DNA from: Hyphomicrobiales bacterium
Lineage (GTDB): Bacteria > Pseudomonadota > Alphaproteobacteria > Rhizobiales > Rhizobiaceae
Length of the DNA stretch: 64,000 nt
Direction: 5' to 3'
Assembly (NCBI GenBank): GCA_900472785.1
Contig: UCJH01000025.1
Coordinates: 17,170-81,169 of the forward strand
In this document: positions 1-8,375 of the stretch, piece by piece
Layout of the letters: each line of letters starts with the position of its first letter
Position numbering within the stretch: position 1 is the stretch's first letter
The notes under the pieces: generated by a model
Databases searched by the model: none
Told to the model about the DNA's origin: nothing
The model's input: the letters and a program-made list of their open reading frames with translations, nothing else
Translations under genes and position numbers: made by a program

Positions 1-431
1 AGGTAGATGTTGCGCTTGCGATCGGCGATCAGCGCCGCGGCGCCGTCGAATTCCTGCGTTTCGATCTGCGCCAGCGTTGCCCGCATGTTGTTCATGATCG
101 CATCGGCAAAGCGGTTGAGAATATGCGTTCCGGGCGCATTTGCCGCCCAGCGGTCATGTTTGCTGATCGGGTTCGAAATCGTCGCTTCCAGTTCCTGGTG
201 CAGGCGCGACTGGAAATCGGGAAAGCCGCGGAAGCCCAGTTTCTGGACCATGCGCGCAACCGTCGGCGTCGAGACGCGGGCATTTTCGGCAACAGTCGTG
301 ATGCTGCCGAGCCCGGATACCGGATAGTTGTCGAGAAGCGTCTCAGCCAGTTGCTTCTCCGCGCGGGTGAGCGTGGTGAAACGTGCGCTGATTACATCCG
401 ACACCGTCATGGAGGTGGCGATGGTGGTCAA
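1..431 (-). CDS. RpiR/MurR-family transcriptional regulator (3' end outside window)
   Basis: Only the N-terminal part (about 140 residues) is in the window. The visible segment has the RpiR-type helix-turn-helix: a core 'SITTVAENARVSTPTVARMV' followed by 'QKLGFRGFPDFQ'. The C-terminal SIS sugar-phosphate-binding domain expected for the family would lie beyond position 1. Two starts are possible: ATG at 410 has no Shine-Dalgarno, whereas the in-frame TTG at 431 follows AGGGGAAT at a good distance, so I chose the TTG. The gene is divergent from the catabolic operon that follows, and two TGAA-N8-TTCA inverted repeats lie in the shared intergenic region, so it probably controls that operon and itself. 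The ligand is unknown. Family assignment is firm; the regulatory target is inference from position. Confidence 0.85.
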   Translation of the reverse strand, partial: MTTIATSMTVSDVISARFTTLTRAEKQLAETLLDNYPVSGLGSITTVAENARVSTPTVARMVQKLGFRGFPDFQSRLHQELEATISNPISKHDRWAANAPGTHILNRFADAIMNNMRATLAQIETQEFDGAAALIADRKRNIY

Positions 432-511
432 GATTATTCCCCTGAAGCCGATCTACGCCAGCTTTGTGACAGATTAAACATCGCTGTCACAATTCGAGTC
501 AATCAGTTTTT

Positions 512-527
512 TGAAGAGATCGTTTCA
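512..527. promoter_or_regulatory. Candidate regulator operator 1 (TGAA-N8-TTCA)
   Basis: A 16-base inverted repeat with arms TGAA (512-515) and TTCA (524-527). The same architecture recurs 42 bp downstream. It lies between the divergent RpiR-type gene and the amidohydrolase operon. RpiR-family proteins often bind inverted repeats with TGAA/TTCA arms, so this is a candidate binding site. Confidence 0.5.
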
Positions 528-553
528 GATTTCGATTGACAGAGGGCGATCAG

Positions 554-569
554 TGAAGAATTCTTTTCA
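554..569. promoter_or_regulatory. Candidate regulator operator 2 (TGAA-N8-TTCA)
   Basis: Second inverted repeat of identical geometry: TGAA at 554-557, TTCA at 566-569. The arms extend to AGTGAA/TTCACT (552-571). The 42-bp centre-to-centre distance to the first copy is four helical turns, which would put both sites on one DNA face. It ends about 30 bp before the start of the amidohydrolase gene. Confidence 0.5.
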
Positions 570-600
570 CTAATGAAACCTTAAGGGTAGCGGTGCGGGT

Positions 601-1365
601 TTGACGGGGCTTTTGACAGATGCGGATGGCAGCCCGGTTGCCATAGACAATCCCGGTGGCACGAGCCCGTTTCTGTTCGTTTGCGAGCATGCTTCCCGAC
701 GAATTCCGCAAGCCATGGGCACGCTGGGGCTCGGGCCGGACGCGCTGGAAAGTCATATTGCCTGGGATCCCGGCGCGCTGGCCGTTTCGCAGTTTTTGTC
801 CGAAAGGCTCGATGCGACATTGTTTTATCAGCGGTTTTCCCGCCTGATTTACGATTGCAACAGACCGCCCGAGGCGGACGCGGCCATGCCGTCCGTAAGC
901 GAAGTCTATGAAATTCCTGGAAATTCCGGATTGACGGATGAGGATCGCAGCGCGCGCACGCAGGCCGTCTACTACCCCTTCCGCGATGGTCTTTCCAATC
1001 TGATCGAAAGCCGTAAGCGCGCCGGCCGTCCGACGATCCTGGTGACGATGCACAGTTTTACGCCGGTCTATCACGGCAAGCCGCGGTCTGTGGAAGTCGG
1101 CATACTCCACGACAGCGATGCACGGCTTGCCGATGCAATGCTTGCTGCCGCCGATGGCACCGGTTTTGATACGCGACGCAACGAGCCCTATGGGCCGATC
1201 GACGGCGTCACGCATACATTGATCGAGCAAGGCTTGAAGAATGGCCTGCTCAACGTAATGATCGAGATCCGCAACGATCTCGTTTCGGATGAAACCGGTC
1301 AGAAGGTCATGGCCGGTTATCTGGCGGGGCTGCTGGGCGAAAGCCTGGCGTCGCTGCCGCAATAA
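601..1365 (+). CDS. N-formylglutamate amidohydrolase family protein
   Basis: 254 residues, the usual size of the FGase family, which hydrolyses N-acyl or amide-linked glutamate derivatives with a bound metal. Visible family motifs: 'FVCEHAS' (26-32), 'HIAWDPGA' (52-59), 'RLIYDCNRP' (81-89) and 'MHSFTP' (150-155), with His and Glu residues suited to metal binding. The start is TTG at 601, since no ATG or GTG occurs in frame between the upstream stop and here; AAGGGT at 583-588 is a distant ribosome site, and TTG 613 is an alternative. It leads a permease, ligase and dehydrogenase operon. In that context it could cleave a gamma-glutamyl amide rather than formylglutamate. The substrate is inferred only. 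Confidence 0.85.
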   Translation: MTGLLTDADGSPVAIDNPGGTSPFLFVCEHASRRIPQAMGTLGLGPDALESHIAWDPGALAVSQFLSERLDATLFYQRFSRLIYDCNRPPEADAAMPSVSEVYEIPGNSGLTDEDRSARTQAVYYPFRDGLSNLIESRKRAGRPTILVTMHSFTPVYHGKPRSVEVGILHDSDARLADAMLAAADGTGFDTRRNEPYGPIDGVTHTLIEQGLKNGLLNVMIEIRNDLVSDETGQKVMAGYLAGLLGESLASLPQ

Positions 1366-1399
1366 AAAGACCTGGGGAGCGGCATGTCCGCGGAGAATG

Positions 1400-1454
1400 A
1401 CCCACGGAATATCGTGGGTTCTGGCATTTGGGGTTTCCGGCAATACCGCCGGAA
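1400..1454 (+). promoter_or_regulatory. Two tandem hairpins in the permease leader
   Basis: In the 112-base gap before the permease there are two clean stem-loops: ACCCAC/GTGGGT (1400-1405 with 1414-1419) and a perfect 7-bp stem TTCCGGC/GCCGGAA with a 6-base loop (1435-1454). Neither is followed by a T-run, so they do not look like an intrinsic terminator. They end about 24 bases before the permease start and could tune its translation or mRNA stability. Confidence 0.35.
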
Positions 1455-1477
1455 GCTGGTTGTTACAGGGGAAAAAA

Positions 1478-3025
1478 ATGACGGAATACACCGAGATAGA
1501 CAAGAGTGAGGACACAAAGGTCCTGCACTCCATGGGCTATGCCCAGGAACTGGAACGGCGGATGAGTTCGTTTTCGAACTTCGCCATCTCCTTCTCGATC
1601 ATCTGCATCCTGTCCGGCGGTATCAATTCGCTGGCGCAGGCGACATCGGGCGCCGGCGGTGCCGCGATCGGCATCGGCTGGCCGCTCGGCTGCTTCGTGT
1701 CGCTGGTCTTCGCCGTCGGCATGGCGCAGATCAGCTCGGCCTATCCGACGGCCGGCGGCCTCTATCACTGGGGTTCGATCCTCGGCAACCGCTTTACCGG
1801 CTGGCTGACCGCCTGGTTCAACCTGCTTGGTCTCGTCACCGTTCTAGGCGCCATCAATGTCGGCACCTATTATTTCTTCATGGGTTCGTTCGGCACGCCA
1901 TATTTTGGACTGACCGACGACATCACCGTGCGGATTCTTTTCCTGGTGGTGATTACCGGGCTGCAGGCGATCGTCAATCACATGGGCATCGGTCTTACGG
2001 CCAAGCTCACCGACTTCTCCGGCTACCTGATTTTCGCAACGGCCATCGCGCTCTCCGTGACATGCCTTGCGGTCGCCGATACCTATGAATTCGGTCGCCT
2101 TTTCACCTTCGCCAACTATTCCGGCGAGGCCGGCGGCAATGTCTGGCCGGCAACCTCGGGCACCTGGGTGTTCCTGCTGGGCCTGCTCCTGCCGATCTAC
2201 ACGATCACCGGCTATGACGCCTCGGCCCACACCTCGGAAGAAACCGTCAAGGCTGCGACTGCGGTGCCGCGCGGCATGATCTCGTCGGTGCTTTGGTCCG
2301 CTCTTTTCGGTTACATCATGCTGTGCGCCTTCGTGCTCATGCTGCCGAACATGGACGAAGCTGCCAAGCAGGGCTGGAACGTGTTCTTCTGGGGCATGGA
2401 TACTCAGGTCAACCCGGTCATCAAGGACATCCTCTATCTCGCGATCCTGGTTTGCCAGTGGCTATGCGGTCTTGCGACAGTGACCTCGGTTTCGCGCATG
2501 ATCTTCGCCTTCTCGCGTGATGGCGGCCTGCCGGCCTCCAAGATGCTTGCCAAGGTCAGCCCGAAATACCGCACGCCGGTTGCCGCCACATGGACCGGTT
2601 CGATCCTGTCGGTCCTGTTCGTCTGGGGTTCCTCGCTGGTGACGATCGCCGAAACGCCGGTCTACACGATCGTCGTCTCCTGCACGGTCATCTTCCTGTT
2701 CTTCTCCTTCGCGATCCCGATCACGCTTGGACTGTTTGCCTGGGGAACGTCGAAGTGGGACAAGATGGGTCCATGGAACCTGGGCGAGGGCGTGTTCAAG
2801 CTGTTCGCCGTGCTGACGATCCTTGCGATGATCCTGATCTTCGTTCTCGGCATCCAGCCGCCGAACGGCCCGGCTCTCTATGTCACGGTCGGCTTCCTGA
2901 TCGTCACCGGCATCGTCTGGTTCGGCTTCGAAAAGAGCCGCTTCAAGGGCCCGCCGATCGGCGCCGAAGTGGCCAAGCGCCAGGCCGAGATCGCTGCGGC
3001 CGAGAAGGCTGTCGGCCAGGCCTGA
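1478..3025 (+). CDS. APC-superfamily amino acid/amine permease
   Basis: 515 residues with about 12 hydrophobic segments. N-terminal APC signature around residues 36-52 ('AISFSIICILSGG') and 'AQISSAYPTAGGLYHW' (83-98) resemble the amino acid/choline/GABA branch of the APC superfamily. The open frame extends further upstream, but ATG 1478 is the natural start: it follows ACAGGGGAAA and begins a typical short hydrophilic N-terminus. The protein sits in the inner membrane and probably imports the substrate handled by the downstream ligase and dehydrogenases, or a related amine. Which amine or amino acid cannot be read from the sequence. It is in the same transcription direction as its neighbours, with a 112-base structured leader. 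Confidence 0.9.
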   Translation: MTEYTEIDKSEDTKVLHSMGYAQELERRMSSFSNFAISFSIICILSGGINSLAQATSGAGGAAIGIGWPLGCFVSLVFAVGMAQISSAYPTAGGLYHWGSILGNRFTGWLTAWFNLLGLVTVLGAINVGTYYFFMGSFGTPYFGLTDDITVRILFLVVITGLQAIVNHMGIGLTAKLTDFSGYLIFATAIALSVTCLAVADTYEFGRLFTFANYSGEAGGNVWPATSGTWVFLLGLLLPIYTITGYDASAHTSEETVKAATAVPRGMISSVLWSALFGYIMLCAFVLMLPNMDEAAKQGWNVFFWGMDTQVNPVIKDILYLAILVCQWLCGLATVTSVSRMIFAFSRDGGLPASKMLAKVSPKYRTPVAATWTGSILSVLFVWGSSLVTIAETPVYTIVVSCTVIFLFFSFAIPITLGLFAWGTSKWDKMGPWNLGEGVFKLFAVLTILAMILIFVLGIQPPNGPALYVTVGFLIVTGIVWFGFEKSRFKGPPIGAEVAKRQAEIAAAEKAVGQA

Positions 3026-3122
3026 TCAACCGGAACCCCGTGGAGGCCGTCCTTGCGGCGGCTTCCACCACCCATCCATCGGAACTGGCCGCCTATGCGC
3101 CGTCCGGCCAATCACGGGATTT

Positions 3123-4499
3123 ATGGAAATGAGCGCGAGCTACTCGTTCGATGAGTTGAAGAAGGATGTCGCCGAAGGCCGCATCGATACGGTTCTGGCC
3201 TGCCAGATCGATATGCAAGGACGCCTGATGGGCAAGCGCTTCCACGCGCAGTTCTTCGTCGACAGCGCCTGGGAGGAAACCCACAGCTGCAACTATCTGC
3301 TGGCCACGGACCTGGAGATGGAAACCGTGCCGGGCTACAAGTCCACCAGCTGGGAAGCCGGCTATGGCGACTACACGATGAAGCCCGATCTTTCGACGCT
3401 GCGCCGCATTCCCTGGCTCGAAGGAACGGCGCTCGTTCTTTGCGATCTGCTCGACCATCACACGCACAAGGAAGTGCCGCATTCGCCGCGCGCCATTCTG
3501 AAGAAGCAGGTGGCCAGGCTGGAAGCCATGGGCCTCAAGGCCTTCATGGCGACCGAGCTCGAATTTTTCCTGTTCGACCAGTCCTATGATGATGCCCGCG
3601 AAAGTGGCTATCGCGACCTGCGTCTGGCAAGCGGCTACAACGAGGATTACCATATCTTCCAGACGACCAAGGAAGAAGATGTCATGCGGGCGATCCGCAA
3701 CGGCCTGCAGGGCGCCGGCATTCCGGTGGAAAACACCAAGGGCGAAGCCTGGGCCGGACAGGAAGAGGTCAATGTCCGCTATGCCGACGCGCTGACCATG
3801 GCCGATCGCCACGTCATCATCAAGAACGGCTGCAAGGAAATTGCCTGGAGCAAAGGCAAGGCGATCACCTTCCTTGCCAAGTGGAACCAGCAGGCGGCGG
3901 GATCCTCGTCGCATATCCACCAGTCGCTCTGGAGCGCCGACGGCAAGACGCCGAAATTCTTCGACAAGGACGCGGAATACGGCATGTCCGACCTGATGCG
4001 GCACTATGTGGCCGGTCTTCTCGCCCATGCCGGCGAGATCACCTATTTCCTCGCGCCTTATATCAATTCCTACAAGCGTTTCGTCGCCGGCACCTTTGCA
4101 CCGACAAAGGCGATCTGGTCAAAGGACAATCGCACGGCCGGATACCGCCTCTGCGGCGAAGGCACAAAGGGCATACGCATCGAGTGCCGCGTCGGCGGCT
4201 CCGACCTCAACCCCTATCTCGCCATGGCGGCCCTGATCGCGGCCGGCATCGCCGGTATCGAGGGCAAGATGGAGCTTGAGGCACCGTTCGTCGGCGATGC
4301 CTATGCCGGCAAGAATATCCGCGAAATCCCGCGCACCCTGCGCGACGCGACAGCCGCGCTGAATGGTTCGAAGATGCTGCTCGACGCATTCGGCGAAGAC
4401 GTGATCGAACACTACACCCGCGCTGCCGAGTGGGAGCAGGAAGAATATGACCGCAAGATCACCGATTGGGAAGTCGCGAGAGGATTTGAACGCGCCTGA
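3123..4499 (+). CDS. Glutamine-synthetase-like gamma-glutamyl-amine ligase
   Basis: 458 residues, in the GS I/III-like group that includes gamma-glutamylputrescine synthetase (PuuA) and gamma-glutamyl-ethanolamide synthetase. Metal and ATP-site motifs are present: 'TELEFFLFD' (144-152), 'GQEEVNVRY' (212-220), 'SSHIHQSLW' (262-270) and 'RIECRVGGSDLNPYLAMAA' (352-370). The start may be ATG 3123 or ATG 3129; neither has a strong ribosome site. In this operon, surrounded by a permease, two dehydrogenases and an amidohydrolase, it more likely ATP-dependently glutamylates an imported amine or amino alcohol than makes glutamine for assimilation. Family certain, substrate inferred. Confidence 0.88.
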   Translation: MEMSASYSFDELKKDVAEGRIDTVLACQIDMQGRLMGKRFHAQFFVDSAWEETHSCNYLLATDLEMETVPGYKSTSWEAGYGDYTMKPDLSTLRRIPWLEGTALVLCDLLDHHTHKEVPHSPRAILKKQVARLEAMGLKAFMATELEFFLFDQSYDDARESGYRDLRLASGYNEDYHIFQTTKEEDVMRAIRNGLQGAGIPVENTKGEAWAGQEEVNVRYADALTMADRHVIIKNGCKEIAWSKGKAITFLAKWNQQAAGSSSHIHQSLWSADGKTPKFFDKDAEYGMSDLMRHYVAGLLAHAGEITYFLAPYINSYKRFVAGTFAPTKAIWSKDNRTAGYRLCGEGTKGIRIECRVGGSDLNPYLAMAALIAAGIAGIEGKMELEAPFVGDAYAGKNIREIPRTLRDATAALNGSKMLLDAFGEDVIEHYTRAAEWEQEEYDRKITDWEVARGFERA

Positions 4500-4511
4500 C
4501 GCCATATTTCG

Positions 4512-4560
4512 GGTGCAGTCGCACCGTATCAGCCACGGACAGGCCTTGCCCGTCCGTGGC
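4512..4560 (+). promoter_or_regulatory. Intercistronic hairpins between ligase and aldehyde dehydrogenase
   Basis: The 4500-4598 gap holds GGTGC/GCACC (4512-4525) and a strong stem-loop, GCCACGGAC (4532-4540) with GTCCGTGGC (4552-4560), continued inward by GGC/GCC across a 1-1 mismatch. There is no following T-run, so it probably acts as an mRNA processing or stability element that sets different levels for the upstream and downstream cistrons. Confidence 0.4.
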
Positions 4561-4598
4561 ATCAGCATTCTCAAAGACGACAAGACAGGAAGATGATC

Positions 4599-5978
4599 AT
4601 GACCATGATCCAATGCATTTCCCCGATCGATGGATCGGTTTATGCGGAACGCCCGGCGATGGAGGCCGCAGCCGCTTCGGCTGCCGTCGCTCGCGCCCGT
4701 GCCGCCCAGAAAGACTGGGCGAAGCGCCCGGTCGAGGACCGTGTGAAGCTGGTGCTTGCCGGCGTTGCGCGTCTCAACGAGATGGTCGACGAGGTCGTGC
4801 CGGAACTTGCCTGGCAGATGGGCCGTCCGGTCCGCTACGGCGGCGAGTTCCGCGGTTTCAATGAGCGTTCCAACTATGTGGCTGATATCGCAGCCGATGC
4901 GCTGGCGCCGATCATCGTCGAGGACAGCGCCAGCTTCGAGCGCCGTATCGAGCGTGTCGCGCACGGCGTCGTCTTCGTCATCGCGCCCTGGAACTACCCC
5001 TATATGACGGCGATCAACACGGTTGCACCGGCGCTGATGGCGGGCAATACGGTCATCATCAAGCATGCCAGCCAGACCATCCTCGTCGGCGAGCGCATGG
5101 TGCGCGCCTTTATCGAGGCCGGCGTTCCCGAAGACGTCTTCCAGAACATCTTCCTCGATCATGCTACGACCTCGTCGCTGATCGCGGCCAAGAGCTTCGA
5201 CTTTGTCAACTTCACCGGCTCGGTCGAAGGCGGCCGATCGATCGAGCGGGCAGCGGCCGGCACATTCACCGGGCTTGGCCTCGAACTCGGCGGCAAGGAT
5301 CCGGGCTATGTCATGGAAGATGCCGATCTTGATGCCGCCGTCGATACGCTGATGGACGGCGCGATGTTCAATTCCGGGCAGTGCTGCTGCGGCATCGAGC
5401 GTATCTATGTGAATGAAAATCTTTATGACCATTTCGTCGAGAAAGCTGTCGCTTTTGCCTCGGCCTACAAGCTCGGCAATCCGCTCGAACAGGAAACCTC
5501 GCTCGGCCCGATGGCGCACAAACGCTTTGCCGCCGAAGTCCGATCCCAGACGGCCGAAGCTCTTGCCAAGGGTGCCAAAGCACTGGTCGATCCGAAACTG
5601 TTCCCAGCGGATGATGGCGGCGCCTATCTCGCGCCCCAGGTCCTGGTCGATGTCGATCATTCCATGAAGGTGATGACGGAAGAGAGCTTCGGTCCGGTCG
5701 TCGGCATCATGAAGGTGAAGAACGACGCCGAGGCGCTCGCTTTGATGAACGACTGCAAATACGGGCTGACGACGTCGCTCTGGACCAAGGACGCCGAACG
5801 TGCCGCACGCATCGGCCAGGACCTCGAGACCGGCACCGTCTTCATGAACCGTGCCGACTATCTCGATCCGGCGCTCTGCTGGACCGGCGTCAAGGAAACC
5901 GGTCGCGGTGGATCGCTGTCGGTCATCGGTTTCCAGAACCTGACCCGCCCGAAATCCTACCATCTGAAGAAAGCCTGA
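4599..5978 (+). CDS. NAD(P)-dependent aldehyde dehydrogenase
   Basis: 459 residues. ALDH superfamily features are all visible: the 'APWNYP' oxyanion Asn (129-134), the general base Glu229 in 'LELGGKDP', and the nucleophile Cys263 in 'FNSGQCCC' (257-264). It oxidises an aldehyde to a carboxylate in the cytoplasm. Three in-frame ATGs occur (4593, 4599, 4605). AGGAAG at 4587-4592 abuts the first and is six bases from the second, so 4599 is preferred. The alcohol dehydrogenase starts three bases after the stop codon. Together they could convert a gamma-glutamylated amino alcohol to the matching acid, by analogy with known PuuC-type steps. Substrate unproven. Confidence 0.9.
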   Translation: MTMIQCISPIDGSVYAERPAMEAAAASAAVARARAAQKDWAKRPVEDRVKLVLAGVARLNEMVDEVVPELAWQMGRPVRYGGEFRGFNERSNYVADIAADALAPIIVEDSASFERRIERVAHGVVFVIAPWNYPYMTAINTVAPALMAGNTVIIKHASQTILVGERMVRAFIEAGVPEDVFQNIFLDHATTSSLIAAKSFDFVNFTGSVEGGRSIERAAAGTFTGLGLELGGKDPGYVMEDADLDAAVDTLMDGAMFNSGQCCCGIERIYVNENLYDHFVEKAVAFASAYKLGNPLEQETSLGPMAHKRFAAEVRSQTAEALAKGAKALVDPKLFPADDGGAYLAPQVLVDVDHSMKVMTEESFGPVVGIMKVKNDAEALALMNDCKYGLTTSLWTKDAERAARIGQDLETGTVFMNRADYLDPALCWTGVKETGRGGSLSVIGFQNLTRPKSYHLKKA

Positions 5979-5981
5979 ACC

Positions 5982-7127
5982 ATGACCATCACTGCCAATT
6001 GGAGCTACCCGACATCCATCAAGTTCGGGGCAGGGCGCATCAAGGAGCTTGCCGATCACTGCAAGGCTGTCGGCATCAAGAAGCCGCTTTTGATCACCGA
6101 CCGCGGCCTTGCGCCGATGCCGATCACCCAGAATGCGCTCGACATTCTCGACGCTGCGGGTCTCGGCCGCGCGCTGTTCTCCGATGTCGATTCCAACCCG
6201 ACGGACGTCAACCTCGATGCCGGCGTCAAGGCCTTCAAGGCCGGCGGCCATGACGGCGTCATCGCCTTTGGCGGCGGTTCGGGCCTCGACCTCGGCAAGG
6301 CTGTCGCTTTCATGGCCGGCCAGACCCGGCCTGTCTGGGATTTCGAGGACGTCGGCGACTGGTGGACCCGCGCCAGCGTCGAGGGCATCGCCCCGATCAT
6401 CGCGGTTCCCACGACCGCCGGTACCGGCTCGGAAGTCGGCCGTGCCTCGGTCATCACCAATTCGCAGACCCACACGAAGAAGGTCATCTTTCATCCGAAG
6501 TTCCTGCCGGCGATCACGATCTGCGACCCGGAACTGACGGTCGGCATGCCGAAGGTCATCACCGCCGGCACGGGCATGGACGCCTTCGCCCATTGCCTGG
6601 AGGCCTATTCCTCGCCGTTCTACCATCCGATGTCGGCCGGTATCGCGCTGGAAGGCCTTCGCCTCGTCAAGGAATACCTGCCGCGCGCCTACAAGGACGG
6701 CACGGATATCGAAGCCCGTGCGCATATGATGTCGGCGGCGGCCATGGGCGCGGTCGCATTCCAGAAGGGCCTCGGCGCCATCCACTCGCTGTCGCATCCG
6801 GTCGGAGCGATCTACAACACCCATCACGGCATGACCAATGCCGTCGTCATGCCGCCGGTGCTGCGCTTCAACCGTCCGGCAATCGAGGAAAAGATCGGCC
6901 TGGCCGCAGCCTATCTCGGCATTTCCGGCGGGTTTGACGGCTTCTACGATTACGTGCTGAAGCTGCGCGAAGAGCTTGGCGTTCCGGACAAGCTGTCTGC
7001 GCTTGGCGTCGGCACCGACCGTATCGATGAAATGGCTGCCATGGCCATCGTCGATCCGACGGCCGGCGGCAACCCGGTCGAGCTGACGCTGGAGGCTGCC
7101 AAGCAGCTTTTCCGCGACTGCATCTGA
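5982..7127 (+). CDS. Iron-containing (group III) alcohol dehydrogenase
   Basis: 381 residues, typical for the family. The NAD-binding 'GGGSGLDLGKA' is at 97-107. The four metal ligands of the FucO/AdhB fold are readable as Asp200 and His204 in 'GMDAFAHCLEAY', then His268 and His282 in the 'IHSLSHPVGAIYNTHHG' segment. It starts three bases after the aldehyde dehydrogenase stop, so it is translationally linked to it, and the operon ends at a strong hairpin 55 bases downstream. An alcohol dehydrogenase paired with an aldehyde dehydrogenase points to a substrate with a primary alcohol, for example ethanolamine or alaninol after glutamylation; this is inference. Confidence 0.9.
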   Translation: MTITANWSYPTSIKFGAGRIKELADHCKAVGIKKPLLITDRGLAPMPITQNALDILDAAGLGRALFSDVDSNPTDVNLDAGVKAFKAGGHDGVIAFGGGSGLDLGKAVAFMAGQTRPVWDFEDVGDWWTRASVEGIAPIIAVPTTAGTGSEVGRASVITNSQTHTKKVIFHPKFLPAITICDPELTVGMPKVITAGTGMDAFAHCLEAYSSPFYHPMSAGIALEGLRLVKEYLPRAYKDGTDIEARAHMMSAAAMGAVAFQKGLGAIHSLSHPVGAIYNTHHGMTNAVVMPPVLRFNRPAIEEKIGLAAAYLGISGGFDGFYDYVLKLREELGVPDKLSALGVGTDRIDEMAAMAIVDPTAGGNPVELTLEAAKQLFRDCI

Positions 7128-7181
7128 CGTGAAATACAGCGCGTTTCACAGGCGCGCCGACTGCAGTTGGATCGTTTTAAA

Positions 7182-7215
7182 AAATGGAGCCGGCGCCTCG
7201 CGACCGGCTCCATTT
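7182..7215 (+). terminator. Operon-end hairpin
   Basis: Perfect stem ATGGAGCCGG/CCGGCTCCAT (7184-7193 with 7204-7213) around a 10-base loop, flanked by A and T residues. It follows the alcohol dehydrogenase stop by about 55 bases and closes the catabolic operon. The T-run is short, so termination may be partial. Confidence 0.7.
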
Positions 7216-7420
7216 GATTTCCCGGCTAACAAAAAGCACATCATGAGAAATGCTAGTTTTCCTTTGACGTTTTTGTCGTAAAATCGTCATGGATGTGTCG
7301 TGAGGCACCAGCCGAGGAGCGTTTTTCTTCAGCGGCGTTTTGGTCTGATGCATGATCGCCGTTCCTGGAATGGAACCGGCGGGCAAGCAATGACAGCTCC
7401 GGCGAGCCGGCGGGAATGGT

Positions 7421-8242
7421 ATGACTGTAGTTTCAATTGCGAACGCCAAGGGTGGAGCCGGGAAGACGACAGTCGCTGTGCTTCTGGCCATGGAGTTTGC
7501 CGAAAGAGGCGAGCGCGTCGTTATTTTCGATTGCGATCCTCTCGCATTCGCCTCCGGATGGCGGTTACGCGGCGCAGCCGACGGCATATCCGTGGTCACC
7601 GGCGTCACGTTCGCCAATCTCGGCAGCAATCTACATACGCAACAGGGGCAGGCGACCCATATCATCATCGACCTGTCCGGTGCGCGTGACGCACTGATTG
7701 CCCTTGTCGCCGGCCTCTCCGACCTCATGCTCATTCCGGTGCAGGGATGCGCCATGGATGCGCAGGGTGCTGCCCATGTTCTCGATCTTATCGGGCAGGT
7801 GGAAAGCAATGCACGCAGCCATATCAATCATGCAGTCGTTCTCACCCGCGTCAATCCTTTTGTGACGACGCGGGCCTTGCGCAGCGTCAAGACGCTTCTC
7901 GCAAGCCGCAATATCGCGCTTCTAGATACGCCCATCGTCGAACGCAGCGCCTATCGGGACATGTTCGACCATGACGGGACGCTCTACACGATCGACGACG
8001 CAAAGGTCAGCAATCTTGCAAAGGCACGGCGCAACATGCAGGAGCTGGCACGCGAGGTTCAATCTCTCCTGAGCGCGCCGTCGCATTCTCAGTCAGGCGG
8101 CCCCTTTGCCCGCATGTGTGCGAGAGCGCCGTCGGACATGCAGCACCCTTCCGGCGGTTCCAGAGACCATTTGCCGACGCCCCGCGCCGCTTTGCCGGCA
8201 AACCGCGATGATGTCTACGCGATTGCCGATTTCACAAGCTGA
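7421..8242 (+). CDS. Orphan ParA/VirC1-like ATPase, copy 1
   Basis: 273 residues. Deviant Walker A 'KGGAGKTT' (10-17), Walker A' region 'IFDCDP' (35-40) and 'HIIIDLSGA' mark a ParA/MinD-type ATPase. The C-terminal half carries 'LIPVQGCAMDAQG' and 'DTPIVERSAYRDMFD', close to the VirC1 branch rather than plasmid partition ParA. After about residue 218 there is a polar, Pro/Ser/Arg-rich tail absent from copy 2. No parB or centromere repeats are nearby. It precedes a glycosylation cassette, with the second paralogue at the other end, so a role in placing a membrane complex at a pole is plausible. ATG 7421 follows GGGAATGG. Confidence 0.88.
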   Translation: MTVVSIANAKGGAGKTTVAVLLAMEFAERGERVVIFDCDPLAFASGWRLRGAADGISVVTGVTFANLGSNLHTQQGQATHIIIDLSGARDALIALVAGLSDLMLIPVQGCAMDAQGAAHVLDLIGQVESNARSHINHAVVLTRVNPFVTTRALRSVKTLLASRNIALLDTPIVERSAYRDMFDHDGTLYTIDDAKVSNLAKARRNMQELAREVQSLLSAPSHSQSGGPFARMCARAPSDMQHPSGGSRDHLPTPRAALPANRDDVYAIADFTS

Positions 8243-8375
8243 TCCGTGGAATTGGTGAACGTGATTTCCGCGCGGGGCGCAGGCCGCCAATGCGGCAGCG
8301 ATGCCGGGACGGGTTTTGGAGACACCGGTTTTTAATCAATATCGGGTACACACCTTTTGAAAAGGGAGTGTAAAC

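Noticed and set aside
4119-6827. 902-codon minus-strand frame under the ligase and dehydrogenase genes
   Set aside because: Antisense to three well-supported enzymes, with low-complexity Arg/Asp/Gly composition.
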